A stretch of DNA of 64,000 nucleotides from Rhodoferax sp. (GTDB lineage Bacteria; Pseudomonadota; Gammaproteobacteria; Burkholderiales; Burkholderiaceae_C), in assembly GCA_019449595.1 (NCBI GenBank), contig JAGRPL010000014.1, forward strand, positions 310,043 to 374,042. Reading direction: 5' to 3'. Under the pieces are notes generated by a model. The model saw only the letters and a program-made list of their open reading frames with translations, did not search any database and had not been told where the DNA came from. Positions 9,325 through 17,127 of the stretch are shown here, in pieces. The position numbers were made by a program, and so were the translations under genes. Position 1 is the first letter of the stretch; the number at the start of each line of letters is the position of its first letter.

Positions 9325-11364
9325 ATGCTCTACCCACAAGAATTCGACGTCATCGTCGTCGGCGGCGGTCACGCCGGAACCGAGGCCGCCTTGGCCGCTG
9401 CCCGCATGGGGTGCAAGACCCTGCTGCTGAGCCACAACATCGAAACCTTGGGGCAGATGAGCTGCAACCCGTCCATCGGCGGCATCGGCAAGGGCCATCT
9501 GGTGAAAGAGGTGGATGCCCTGGGCGGCGCCATGGCCTTGGCTACCGACGAGTCCGGTATCCAGTTTCGCACCCTCAACTCCAGCAAGGGCCCGGCCGTG
9601 CGCGCCACCCGGGCGCAAGCCGATCGCATCCTGTACAAGGCGGCCATCCGCCGCATGCTGGAAAACCAGCCCAACCTGTGGCTGTTCCAGCAGGCGGTGG
9701 ATGATCTGATGGTGGAGGGCGACCGGGTGGTCGGTGCCGTCACGCAGGTGGGCATCCGCTTTCGCTCCCGGACCGTGGTGCTGACGGCCGGCACCTTCCT
9801 GGACGGCAAGATCCATGTGGGGCTGAACAACTACGCGGCCGGACGCGCCGGCGACCCGCCGGCCGTGTCGCTCAGCGCCCGGCTCAAGGAACTGAAGTTG
9901 CCGCAGGGGCGCCTGAAGACGGGCACGCCACCACGCTTGGACGGCCGCTCCATCGATTTCAGCAAGTGCGAGGAACAGCCCGGCGACGGCATGCCCGGCG
10001 GCATGAGCCCGACCATGCCGGTGTTCAGCTTCATGGGCCGGCTGGACATGCACCCGCAGCAGATGCCGTGCTGGATCACCCACACCAACGCGCGCACCCA
10101 CGACATCATCCGCAGCGGCTTTGACCGCAGCCCCATGTTTACCGGCAAGATCGAGGGGGTGGGGCCGCGCTACTGCCCCAGCGTGGAAGACAAGATCAAC
10201 CGCTTTGCCGACAAGGACAGCCACCAGATTTTTCTGGAACCCGAAGGCCTGACCACGCACGAGTACTACCCCAACGGCATCAGCACCAGCCTGCCGTTTG
10301 ACATCCAGTACGCGCTGGTGCGCAGCATGCCGGGGCTGGAGAACGCCCACATCCTGCGCCCCGGTTACGCCATCGAGTACGACTACTTCGACCCGCGCAG
10401 CCTCAAGAGCAGCTTCGAGACACGCCAGATCCAGGGCCTGTTCTTTGCCGGCCAGATCAACGGCACCACCGGCTACGAGGAGGCTGCGGCCCAGGGCCTG
10501 TTCGCCGGGGTGAACGCTGCCCTGCAGGCCGGCGCCCGGAACGCCTGGGGCCAGGACACCTGGACGCCCGGACGCGACGAGGCCTACCTGGGTGTGCTGG
10601 TGGACGACCTGATCACCAAGGGCGTGACCGAACCCTACCGCATGTTCACCAGCCGGGCCGAGTTCCGCCTGCAGCTGCGCGAGGACAATGCCGACGCCCG
10701 CCTGACCGAGACCGGCCGCAAGCTGGGGCTGGTGGATGACGCCCGCTGGGCTGCCTTCTGCCGCAAGCGCGATGCTGTTTCACGTGAAACAGAGCGCCTG
10801 CGTTCCATCTGGGTCAGCCCCAAGAACCTGCCGGCCAGCGAATCCGAGCGGGTGCTGGGCAAGGCGATTGACCACGAATACAACCTGGCCGATTTGCTGC
10901 GTCGCCCCGATGTGGACTATGCCGCCCTGATGTCGCTGCAGGACGGGCGGTACGCCAACCCGGACCTGCCGCCCGTTGTTCCACGTGAAACTTCTTTGGG
11001 AGGGCCCACCACTGACCCGGCCGCCCAGGCGCAGGCGGTGTTCGTGGCGGCGGTGGTGGAGCAGGTGGAGATTGCTGCCAAGTACTCCGGCTACATCGAC
11101 CGTCAGAAGGACGAGGTGGAGCGGGCGAGCCATTACGAAAACCTGCGGCTGCCGCCGGAGCTGGACTACATGCAGGTCACGGCCCTGAGCATCGAGGCAC
11201 GCCAGCGCCTGAACAAGCAGCGGCCGGAAACCCTGGGGCAGGCGTCGCGCATGTCGGGCATCACGCCGGCCACCATTTCCCTGTTGCTCATTCATTTGAA
11301 GAAGGGCAACTTCCGCGGTTTTGCCGGCAACCCGCCGGCGCCGGCAGCGGAAGGGGCGGCCTGA
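9325..11364 (+). CDS. mnmG: tRNA uridine-5-carboxymethylaminomethyl modification enzyme MnmG
   Basis: A 679-residue FAD protein that, with MnmE, adds the carboxymethylaminomethyl group to U34 of several tRNAs. Seen: [23 protein letters not shown] (FAD loop, residues 13-18), [24 protein letters not shown] (signature 1), [13 protein letters not shown] and [17 protein letters not shown] (signature 2), and the C-terminal [11 protein letters not shown]...[19 protein letters not shown]. It is somewhat longer than the roughly 630-residue E. coli protein, partly from an extra loop near residue 545-570. Two parS-type sites are written into the coding sequence (residues 484-489 and 551-556). Its stop overlaps the rsmG start (TGATG). 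Confidence 0.98.
   Translation: MLYPQEFDVIVVGGGHAGTEAALAAARMGCKTLLLSHNIETLGQMSCNPSIGGIGKGHLVKEVDALGGAMALATDESGIQFRTLNSSKGPAVRATRAQADRILYKAAIRRMLENQPNLWLFQQAVDDLMVEGDRVVGAVTQVGIRFRSRTVVLTAGTFLDGKIHVGLNNYAAGRAGDPPAVSLSARLKELKLPQGRLKTGTPPRLDGRSIDFSKCEEQPGDGMPGGMSPTMPVFSFMGRLDMHPQQMPCWITHTNARTHDIIRSGFDRSPMFTGKIEGVGPRYCPSVEDKINRFADKDSHQIFLEPEGLTTHEYYPNGISTSLPFDIQYALVRSMPGLENAHILRPGYAIEYDYFDPRSLKSSFETRQIQGLFFAGQINGTTGYEEAAAQGLFAGVNAALQAGARNAWGQDTWTPGRDEAYLGVLVDDLITKGVTEPYRMFTSRAEFRLQLREDNADARLTETGRKLGLVDDARWAAFCRKRDAVSRETERLRSIWVSPKNLPASESERVLGKAIDHEYNLADLLRRPDVDYAALMSLQDGRYANPDLPPVVPRETSLGGPTTDPAAQAQAVFVAAVVEQVEIAAKYSGYIDRQKDEVERASHYENLRLPPELDYMQVTALSIEARQRLNKQRPETLGQASRMSGITPATISLLLIHLKKGNFRGFAGNPPAPAAEGAA
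10776..10791. promoter_or_regulatory. parS: parS centromere-like site 1 (perfect)
   Basis: TGTTTCACGTGAAACA, a perfect palindrome identical to the bacterial parS consensus to which ParB binds, lies inside mnmG. It sits 3.4 kb upstream of parB. It is read as residues AVSRET of MnmG. Confidence 0.95.
10977..10992. promoter_or_regulatory. parS: parS centromere-like site 2 (near-perfect)
   Basis: TGTTCCACGTGAAACT, 201 bp after site 1 and in the same reading phase of mnmG (residues VVPRET). It differs from the 16-bp palindrome at positions 5 and 16; position 5 is degenerate in the published consensus. Confidence 0.85.
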
Positions 11365-12032
11365 TGCGCGCGCTCGAACCGGGCTTGCGCCAGGGGCTGG
11401 CGGCGCTGGCGCTGGAGTTGGACGACGCGCAGGTGGGCTGCCTGCTGGATTACCTGGAGCTGATTCAGAAGTGGACCAAGGTCTACAACCTGACGGCGGT
11501 GCGCGATCCGGCAGAAATGCTGACACACCATCTGCTGGACAGCCTGGCGGTGATCCGCCCCCTGCGCCAGCAGGTAGCCCAACGGGCGGCGCCGGCGGGC
11601 GCGCCGTCTGCCGTCCGGCTGCTGGATGTCGGCTCGGGTGCCGGCCTGCCCGGCATTGTCATTGCCATCTGCTGCCCGGACATCACCGTGCATTGCGTGG
11701 ACACCGTGGCCAAGAAGGCGGCGTTCATTCAGCAGGTGGCGGTCAGCCTGCGGCTGCCCAACCTGCGCGGCGTGCATGCCCGGGTGGAGTCGCTCACAGA
11801 ATCGTATGACGTGGTCAGCTCCCGTGCCTTTGCCTCGCTGGCAGACTTTGCCCACTGGTCCGGCGCCGCGTTGGCAGGGCAGGGCGTCTGGATGGCCATG
11901 AAGGGCAAGCACCCCGACGACGAAGTGGCCGCCTTGCCTGCCGGGGTGGAAGTGTTTCACGTGGAACAGTTGCTGGTGCCGGGGCTGGATGCAGAACGCT
12001 GCATTGTCTGGATGCGCAAACGCGCTGCCTGA
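11364..12032 (+). CDS. rsmG: 16S rRNA (guanine527-N7)-methyltransferase RsmG
   Basis: A 222-residue cytoplasmic methyltransferase that makes m7G527 in 16S rRNA. The N-terminal helix region LLDYLELIQKWTKVYNLTAVRDPAEMLTHHLLDSLAV is diagnostic of RsmG; the AdoMet motif is LLDVGSGAGLPGIVIAICCPD, followed by CVDTVAKKAAFIQQVA and SSRAFASLADF. The ATG overlaps the mnmG stop by one base, so the two are translationally coupled, the usual mnmG-rsmG arrangement. A third parS-like site overlaps codons 197-202. Confidence 0.97.
   Translation: MRALEPGLRQGLAALALELDDAQVGCLLDYLELIQKWTKVYNLTAVRDPAEMLTHHLLDSLAVIRPLRQQVAQRAAPAGAPSAVRLLDVGSGAGLPGIVIAICCPDITVHCVDTVAKKAAFIQQVAVSLRLPNLRGVHARVESLTESYDVVSSRAFASLADFAHWSGAALAGQGVWMAMKGKHPDDEVAALPAGVEVFHVEQLLVPGLDAERCIVWMRKRAA
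11953..11968. promoter_or_regulatory. parS: parS-like site 3
   Basis: TGTTTCACGTGGAACA inside rsmG differs from the parS palindrome at one base. It is about 1 kb from site 2 and 0.8 kb before parA. It is probably a weaker ParB site; its read-out (EVFHVEQ) is in a different codon phase from sites 1 and 2. Confidence 0.8.
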
Positions 12033-12131
12033 CGCCGGTCGCGTGCCCGTCCGCTGGGCGGGCCGAAAGGTAACGTAAACTTGCTCCCTCTGCCCGCAGC
12101 GGTCTGCGGGCCACGCCCCAAGGAATTTTCC

Positions 12132-12746
12132 ATGTTTGGCATAGCCGACTACGGCGCCTTTGTCGCCGCCTTCATCATTCTGCTGTTCATCCCCGGACCC
12201 GGGAATCTGGCCATCATCACCTCCACCACCAAGGGTGGTCTGCGGGGTGGCCTGGCCGCCACGCTGGGGTTGATGGCGGGCGACCAGGTCCTGATGTGGC
12301 TGGCCGTGGCCGGTGTGGCGGCGGTGCTGGCCGCGTACCCCACGGCGTTTCGGGCCGTGCAGTGGCTGGGTGCCGGCTACCTTGTGTGGCTGGGCTTCAA
12401 GATGTTGACGGCCAAGCCCGGCGCAGCGCCCATTCTGCACATCAAGCCGCACCACTATTTCCAGCAGGCGCTGACGATCACGGTGCTCAATCCCAAGGCC
12501 ATCGTGTTCTACATGGCCTTCTTCCCGCTGTTCATCGACCCGACCCAGCACCTGGGCCTGGTGACCTTCGGGGTGATGGCGCTCACCGTGGCGGCCCTGG
12601 CTTTTGTCTACTGCTTCGCCGTCGTGCTGCTGACGCACTTTCTGGCGGAACGGCTGCGCGCCAATCCCCGGATTTCCCGCACCCTGGAAAAACTGGCCGG
12701 GGTGTTCCTTATCGGTTTTGGTGCCAAGCTGGCGCTGTCCCGCTGA
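12132..12746 (+). CDS. LysE/RhtB family amino-acid exporter
   Basis: A 204-residue inner-membrane protein of the LysE superfamily, which exports amino acids and derivatives such as lysine, threonine or homoserine lactone. The family signature LLFIPGPGNLAIITSTTKGGLRGGLAATLGLMAGD opens the protein; KPHHYFQQALTITVLNPKAIVFYMAFFPLFIDP is the second conserved block. ATG 12132 is selected by AAGGAA at 12120-12125. It lies between rsmG and parA with its own spacing on both sides (about 100 and 50 bp). Substrate unknown. Confidence 0.92.
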   Translation: MFGIADYGAFVAAFIILLFIPGPGNLAIITSTTKGGLRGGLAATLGLMAGDQVLMWLAVAGVAAVLAAYPTAFRAVQWLGAGYLVWLGFKMLTAKPGAAPILHIKPHHYFQQALTITVLNPKAIVFYMAFFPLFIDPTQHLGLVTFGVMALTVAALAFVYCFAVVLLTHFLAERLRANPRISRTLEKLAGVFLIGFGAKLALSR

Positions 12747-12797
12747 GCCCCGCGGTCTTGCATTCTCCGTTTCCTTCCATTCTCAGGTAAGCACCCC

Positions 12798-13583
12798 ATG
12801 GCCAAAATTTTCTGTGTTGCCAACCAAAAAGGTGGCGTTGGCAAAACCACCACCACGGTGAACCTGGCCGCCGGCCTGGCCAAGGTCGGACAGCGGGTGC
12901 TGATGATCGACCTAGACCCGCAGGGCAATGCCACCATGGGCTCGGGCGTGGACAAGCGCCAGCTGGAGCTCACCGTGTACGACGTGCTGCTCGAATCCGC
13001 CTCCATTGCCGAGGCGCGGGCGCAAAGCGACAAGCTCAAGGACGGCGGCTGCAGCTACGACATCCTGGGCGCTAACCGCGAGCTCGCCGGGGCCGAGGTC
13101 GAGTTGGTGGAAGTGGAGCGCCGCGAGCGCCGCCTCAAGCAGGCGCTGGCGGTGGTGGATGCCGAGTACGACTTCGTCCTCATCGACTGCCCCCCAAGCC
13201 TGTCCATGCTCACGCTCAACGGCCTGTGCTGCGCCCATGGCGTGATCGTGCCCATGCAGTGCGAATACTTTGCACTCGAAGGCCTGACCGACCTGGTCAA
13301 CACCATCAAGCAGGTCAAGGCCAACCTGAACGACGATCTGCAGATCATCGGCTTGCTGCGCGTCATGTTCGACCCGCGCATCACCCTGCAGCAGCAGGTC
13401 AGCGACCAGCTCAAGGCCCACTTCTCCGACAAGGTGTTCGACACCGTCATTCCGCGCAACGTGCGCCTGGCCGAAGCGCCCAGCTACGGCGTGCCCGGCG
13501 TGGTGTTCGATCCCTCGTCCAAGGGGGCGCAGGCGTTTGTCACGTTCGCGCAGGAAATGGTGGACCGCATCAAGGCCATGTGA
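12798..13583 (+). CDS. parA: Chromosome partitioning ATPase ParA (Soj family)
   Basis: A 261-residue deviant Walker ATPase that forms the dynamic nucleoid-bound gradient moved by ParB-parS complexes. Seen: VANQKGGVGKTTTTVNLAAGLA (deviant Walker A, residues 11-18), LMIDLDPQGNATMG (Walker A'), YDFVLIDCPPSLSMLTLNGL (Walker B) and the C-terminal VIPRNVRLAEAPSYGVPGVVFDPSSKGAQAF. The length and sequence match chromosomal rather than plasmid ParA, which has an extra N-terminal DNA-binding domain. The genes of the pair are separated by a hydrolase gene, an uncommon spacing. Confidence 0.97.
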   Translation: MAKIFCVANQKGGVGKTTTTVNLAAGLAKVGQRVLMIDLDPQGNATMGSGVDKRQLELTVYDVLLESASIAEARAQSDKLKDGGCSYDILGANRELAGAEVELVEVERRERRLKQALAVVDAEYDFVLIDCPPSLSMLTLNGLCCAHGVIVPMQCEYFALEGLTDLVNTIKQVKANLNDDLQIIGLLRVMFDPRITLQQQVSDQLKAHFSDKVFDTVIPRNVRLAEAPSYGVPGVVFDPSSKGAQAFVTFAQEMVDRIKAM

Positions 13584-13637
13584 GCGCACGGCAGCAGAAA
13601 TTCAGCATGAAACAAGGCTTAAAAGCCCGTATCCATT

Positions 13638-13663
13638 GCGCAGACAGCTATCAAAATAATAGC
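13638..13663 (-). repeat. 26-bp dispersed hairpin repeat, copy 3
   Basis: GCTAT-TATTTTG-ATAGC-TGTCTGCGC on the minus strand, a near-consensus copy between parA and the hydrolase gene. It ends 11 bp before the hydrolase ATG and so occupies the place where a ribosome binding site would be expected. Confidence 0.8.
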
Positions 13664-13674
13664 AAATACACGGC

Positions 13675-14223
13675 ATGAACACTTCTTCCGATCCGGTCCT
13701 GGTCCTGCCCGGCTGGCAAGACTCCGGGCCCGACCACTGGCAGAGCCGCTGGGAGGCGCTGCACGGTTATGTGCGCGTGGAGCAACACGACTGGATGAAG
13801 CCTCTGCGGGGTGACTGGATGGCGCAGCTGGAAGAGGCTGTTTTGGCGGCCCCTGCTGCGGTGGTGCTGGTGGCGCACAGCCTGGGCTGCATCCTCACGG
13901 CGGCATGGGCCGCGCATTCCCGCAATACCCACCGGGTGAAGGTGGCCCTGCTGGTGGCGCCGGGGGACCCCGAGCGTGAAGAGCTGCGTGCACCGCTCAA
14001 GAGCTGGTCGCCAGTGGTGCTGCAGCGCCTGCCGTTTCCCAGCGTCCTGCTGGGCAGCCACGATGATCCCTATTGCAGCCTGCAGCGCGCCCAGGACTTT
14101 GCCGGTGCGTGGGGTTCCACCTTTGTGGACTACGGCCATGCCGGCCATATCAATGCCGCTTCCGGGCTGGGTGACTGGCCGCAGGGGCACGCAATTCTGA
14201 TGCAATTAATGAGGGAGAACTGA
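13675..14223 (+). CDS. RBBP9/YdeN family alpha/beta hydrolase
   Basis: A 182-residue small serine hydrolase. VLVLPGWQDSGPDHWQSRWEALHG is the family start; the nucleophile elbow is VLVAHSLGCILTAAWA, the acid lies in LLGSHDDPYCSLQRAQDFA, and the catalytic histidine in YGHAGHINAASGLGDWPQG. RBBP9/YdeN proteins are uncharacterised serine hydrolases. The gene is inserted between parA and parB and its TGA is directly followed by the parB ATG, so it is co-expressed with parB. No Shine-Dalgarno sequence is visible before its start; the region is filled by a dispersed repeat. A role in segregation is not shown. Confidence 0.88.
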   Translation: MNTSSDPVLVLPGWQDSGPDHWQSRWEALHGYVRVEQHDWMKPLRGDWMAQLEEAVLAAPAAVVLVAHSLGCILTAAWAAHSRNTHRVKVALLVAPGDPEREELRAPLKSWSPVVLQRLPFPSVLLGSHDDPYCSLQRAQDFAGAWGSTFVDYGHAGHINAASGLGDWPQGHAILMQLMREN

Positions 14224-15156
14224 ATGGTTACCAAGAAACCCAAGGGTCTGGGCATGGGTCTGGAGGCCTTGCTGGGCCCCAAGGTCAAGGACCGCGCGCC
14301 GGCCGATGCGGGTGCCGCCAACTCGGGGCTGCCCAGCACCCTGATGCTCGACGACATGGTGGCGGGCATGTACCAGCCCCGCACCCGCATGGACGAGGGC
14401 GCCCTGTACGAGCTGGCCGAGAGCATCAAGGTGCAGGGCATCATGCAGCCCATCCTGGTGCGGCGCCTGGCCGACGGCGCCAACGCCGGCAAATACGAGA
14501 TCATTGCCGGCGAGCGGCGCTTTCGCGCCGCCCGGCTGGCCGGGCTCGACAGTGTGCCGGTGCTGGTGCGCGACGTGCCCAATGAGGCTGCCGCTGCCAT
14601 GGCGCTCATCGAGAACATCCAGCGCGAAGACCTCAACCCGCTGGAAGAGGCTCAGGGCCTGCAACGCCTGATCAAGGAGTTCGGACTCACTCACGAAACC
14701 GCGGCGCAGGCCGTGGGCCGTTCGCGCAGCGCCGCCAGCAACCTGTTGCGCCTCCTGAACCTGGCCGATCCGGTGCAGACTATGCTGATGGCCGGCGACC
14801 TCGACATGGGCCACGCCCGCGCCCTGCTGGCGCTGGACCGCGCCACCCAGATCACCGCGGCCAACCAGATCGCGGCCAAGAAGATGTCGGTGCGCGAGGC
14901 CGAGAGCCTGGTCAAGAAACTCAGCGCCGAGTTCACGCTCACGTCCACCAAGCCCAAGAAAGAGAAGTCGCGCGACCTCAAGCGCGTGGAGGAAGAGCTG
15001 TCGGACCTGCTCATGGCGCAGGTCGAAATCCACGTCAAGAAGCGCGTCAAGCGTGCCGGGCGCCTGGAGGAGATGGGGGAGGTGGTCATCCAGTTCGGCT
15101 CGCTGGATGAACTCAACGGGCTCATCGAGCGGCTCTCACCCGGTGCCAGCCGCTAA
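14224..15156 (+). CDS. parB: Chromosome partitioning CTPase/DNA-binding protein ParB (Spo0J family)
   Basis: A 310-residue parS-binding clamp. The N-terminal KKPKGLGMGLEALLG peptide is the ParA-stimulating segment. The CTP-binding domain has QPRTRMDEGALYELAESIKVQGIMQPILVR, GERRFRAA (residues 96-103) and ENIQREDLNPLEEA (130-143). The helix-turn-helix is LTHETAAQAVGRSRSAASNLLRLLNL (about 155-180), and a C-terminal dimerisation domain ends in GSLDELNGLIERL. It starts immediately after the hydrolase stop. Its targets are probably the three sites in mnmG and rsmG. Confidence 0.97.
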   Translation: MVTKKPKGLGMGLEALLGPKVKDRAPADAGAANSGLPSTLMLDDMVAGMYQPRTRMDEGALYELAESIKVQGIMQPILVRRLADGANAGKYEIIAGERRFRAARLAGLDSVPVLVRDVPNEAAAAMALIENIQREDLNPLEEAQGLQRLIKEFGLTHETAAQAVGRSRSAASNLLRLLNLADPVQTMLMAGDLDMGHARALLALDRATQITAANQIAAKKMSVREAESLVKKLSAEFTLTSTKPKKEKSRDLKRVEEELSDLLMAQVEIHVKKRVKRAGRLEEMGEVVIQFGSLDELNGLIERLSPGASR

Positions 15157-15898
15157 GCGTTTCGGGTTTCTGGGAACCTGGCCGCTGCCGGCCCTGCTGG
15201 CCTGGGCGGCTGCCTGGGGCCTGTTTCGCCTGGCCCAGGGCTGGAGTTGGGGCACGACCACCGCCCTGGCGCTGGCGTCGGCCCTGGGCGTGGCGGCCAG
15301 CCTGTGGGGCCACACCTGGTGGCGCCGTCTGTTCATTGCGGCGGGGTTTCCCCTGTCGCTGGCCTTGTCCCTGCCCGCCGCGGGCCTGGCGGCCGTGCCG
15401 GCCTGGGCCTGGCTGGTGCCGCTGGCCTTGCTGCTGCTGGTCTATCCCCTCAATGCCTGGCGCGACGCGCCCCTGTTTCCCACGCCGCGTCAGGCGCTGG
15501 ACACCCTGGCTGCGCATGTCCCGCTGGCCCCCGGTGCCCGGGTGCTGGACGCCGGCTGCGGCCTGGGCGACGGGCTGCTGGCCCTGCGCCGGGCCTACCC
15601 GCAGGCGCAACTGCACGGTCTGGAGTGGAGCTGGCCGCTGCGCGCGGCCTGCGCCTTGCGCTGCCCCTGGGCGCGGGTGCGCCGCGGTGACATCTGGCGT
15701 GCCGACTGGTCGGGTTACGACCTGGTCTACCTGTTCCAGCGGCCCGAGAGCATGGCGCGCGCACTGCACAAGGCGCGCAGCCAGATGCGCCGCGGCAGCT
15801 GGCTGGTGAGCCTGGAGTTCCAGGACCCCGCAGTGGCGCCGACCCACACCCTGACCGCGCCCGACGGCCGCCCGGTCTGGCTGTACCGCATGCCCTGA
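15143..15898 (+). CDS. Membrane-anchored class I SAM-dependent methyltransferase
   Basis: About 251 residues: an N-terminal half with several hydrophobic segments (LPALLAWAAAWGLFRLA, ALALASALGVAASLWG, FIAAGFPLSLALSLPAAGLAA, WLVPLALLLLVYPLNAW), then a Rossmann methyltransferase with RVLDAGCGLGDGLLALRRAYP (AdoMet motif I) and GDIWRADWSGYDLVYLFQRPESM. GTG 15143 overlaps the last 14 bp of parB, the only start that gives this N-terminus, so it is likely the last gene of the parB transcript. The substrate is unknown; the architecture suggests a membrane-associated target. It ends 3 bp from the convergent DUF1501 gene. Confidence 0.8.
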   Translation: MPAAKRFGFLGTWPLPALLAWAAAWGLFRLAQGWSWGTTTALALASALGVAASLWGHTWWRRLFIAAGFPLSLALSLPAAGLAAVPAWAWLVPLALLLLVYPLNAWRDAPLFPTPRQALDTLAAHVPLAPGARVLDAGCGLGDGLLALRRAYPQAQLHGLEWSWPLRAACALRCPWARVRRGDIWRADWSGYDLVYLFQRPESMARALHKARSQMRRGSWLVSLEFQDPAVAPTHTLTAPDGRPVWLYRMP

Positions 15899-15901
15899 GG
15901 C

Positions 15902-17095
15902 CTAGACCAGGCCCCAATCCTGCGCCGGGGCGTTGGGGAAGATGCGCTCCAGGTCCCGGGGCGAGAGGCCGTACATGCGGCCCAGCAGCCCCCCCAGCAC
16001 GGCGCGGTATTCGTTGAGCACGGGATAGTCCCGGTTCTGGAACAGCGTGGCGGGCTCCAGCGCCTGCTGCGCGCCCACCACCTTGCCGCCCGCGGCGCTG
16101 CCCAGTCCGCCCCCCAGCACCCAGTACACCGTGCCATGGCCGTGGTCGGTGCCGCGGGTGCCATTTTCCCGGAACGTGCGGCCAAATTCGGAGAGCACCA
16201 CCACCACCGTCTGCTTCCAGGCCGGGCCCATCTCCTGGGCGAACCCCGACAGGCCCCGGCCCAGATCCGCCAGGTTGTTGGCCAGCGGGCCCTGCGCGGC
16301 CCCTTCGTTGATGTGGGTGTCCCAGCCGCCAATATCCACAAAGCCGATCTGGTAGCGCTCGCGCATCAGGCGGGCGATGCGCCGGGCTTCCAGTTCGAAC
16401 CCCTTGGCGGAAATGGCGCCCCGGTTGGCCATCTGCATTTCCTGGTCCAGCTCGCGCGCCACTTCCTGGCGCAGGTCCAATCCCTCGCGCACGGCGCCTT
16501 CCAGCGCGTGCCCCTGGTACAGGCCGGCCAGCACGCCGGACTGCCGTGCATCGAAAGCTGGTTTGCCCACCCCCTTGAGCGAGATGTTCGCCACGCTCAC
16601 GTCCCCCTTGAAGACGGTCGGCAGGGCATCCGTGAAGGCGATGGATGCGCTGCCCAGCACCTGCGACAGGCGGTTCAGAAAGCCGGAGGCCACGGCGCTG
16701 CCGGCCGGGCCGGCCAGACCGGCTTCGATGCGGTCCTGGGTCTCGAAATGGCTGCGGGACGCATCGTAGGTGCCGGCGAAGGGGATGAACGCCACTTCCT
16801 TGCGCGCCCACATCGGTGCAAGGTTGTCGCGCAGCGCCGGATGCAGGCTCCAGTGCCCGTCCAGGGCCAGCGCTGCCTGCGGGTTGGCGGGGTCCGGCCG
16901 CGCGATGGCCAGGGTGGGGCGGGCCTCGTAATAGAAAGGGCTGCCGCTGGGGACAAGCAGGTTGGCCGCGTCATACCCGCCGCGCAGGAACACCAGCAGG
17001 AAACGGTTCTGGGTGGCGGGTGCGGCGTGCAGCCGGATGCCGCTGGCCAGCGTGGTGGCCGCCAGACCGGCTTGCAACAGGGTTCTGCGTTTCAT
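15902..17095 (-). CDS. DUF1501 domain-containing exported protein (Tat-type signal)
   Basis: A 397-residue DUF1501 protein, a family with an alkaline-phosphatase-like fold. It starts MKRRTLLQAGLAATTLASG, an RR-containing leader of the kind used by the Tat pathway, then RFLLVFLRGGYDAANLLVP; later VVVVLSEFGRTFRENGTRGTDHGHGTVYWVLGGGL carries the conserved His/Asp cluster. ATG 17095 is chosen by an upstream CTGGAG and the leader. It follows a DUF1800 gene by 32 bp; the two families are commonly encoded together and are thought to act together in the cell envelope, function unestablished. Confidence 0.9.
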   Translation of the reverse strand: MKRRTLLQAGLAATTLASGIRLHAAPATQNRFLLVFLRGGYDAANLLVPSGSPFYYEARPTLAIARPDPANPQAALALDGHWSLHPALRDNLAPMWARKEVAFIPFAGTYDASRSHFETQDRIEAGLAGPAGSAVASGFLNRLSQVLGSASIAFTDALPTVFKGDVSVANISLKGVGKPAFDARQSGVLAGLYQGHALEGAVREGLDLRQEVARELDQEMQMANRGAISAKGFELEARRIARLMRERYQIGFVDIGGWDTHINEGAAQGPLANNLADLGRGLSGFAQEMGPAWKQTVVVVLSEFGRTFRENGTRGTDHGHGTVYWVLGGGLGSAAGGKVVGAQQALEPATLFQNRDYPVLNEYRAVLGGLLGRMYGLSPRDLERIFPNAPAQDWGLV

Positions 17096-17127
17096 GGGCG
17101 TCGCTCCAGGGGTGGGCACACAGCAGT

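Noticed and set aside
12046..12115. GC hairpins after rsmG as a terminator or small RNA
   Set aside because: Stems of 7-8 bp without T-run are common by chance at this GC; no other sign of an RNA gene.
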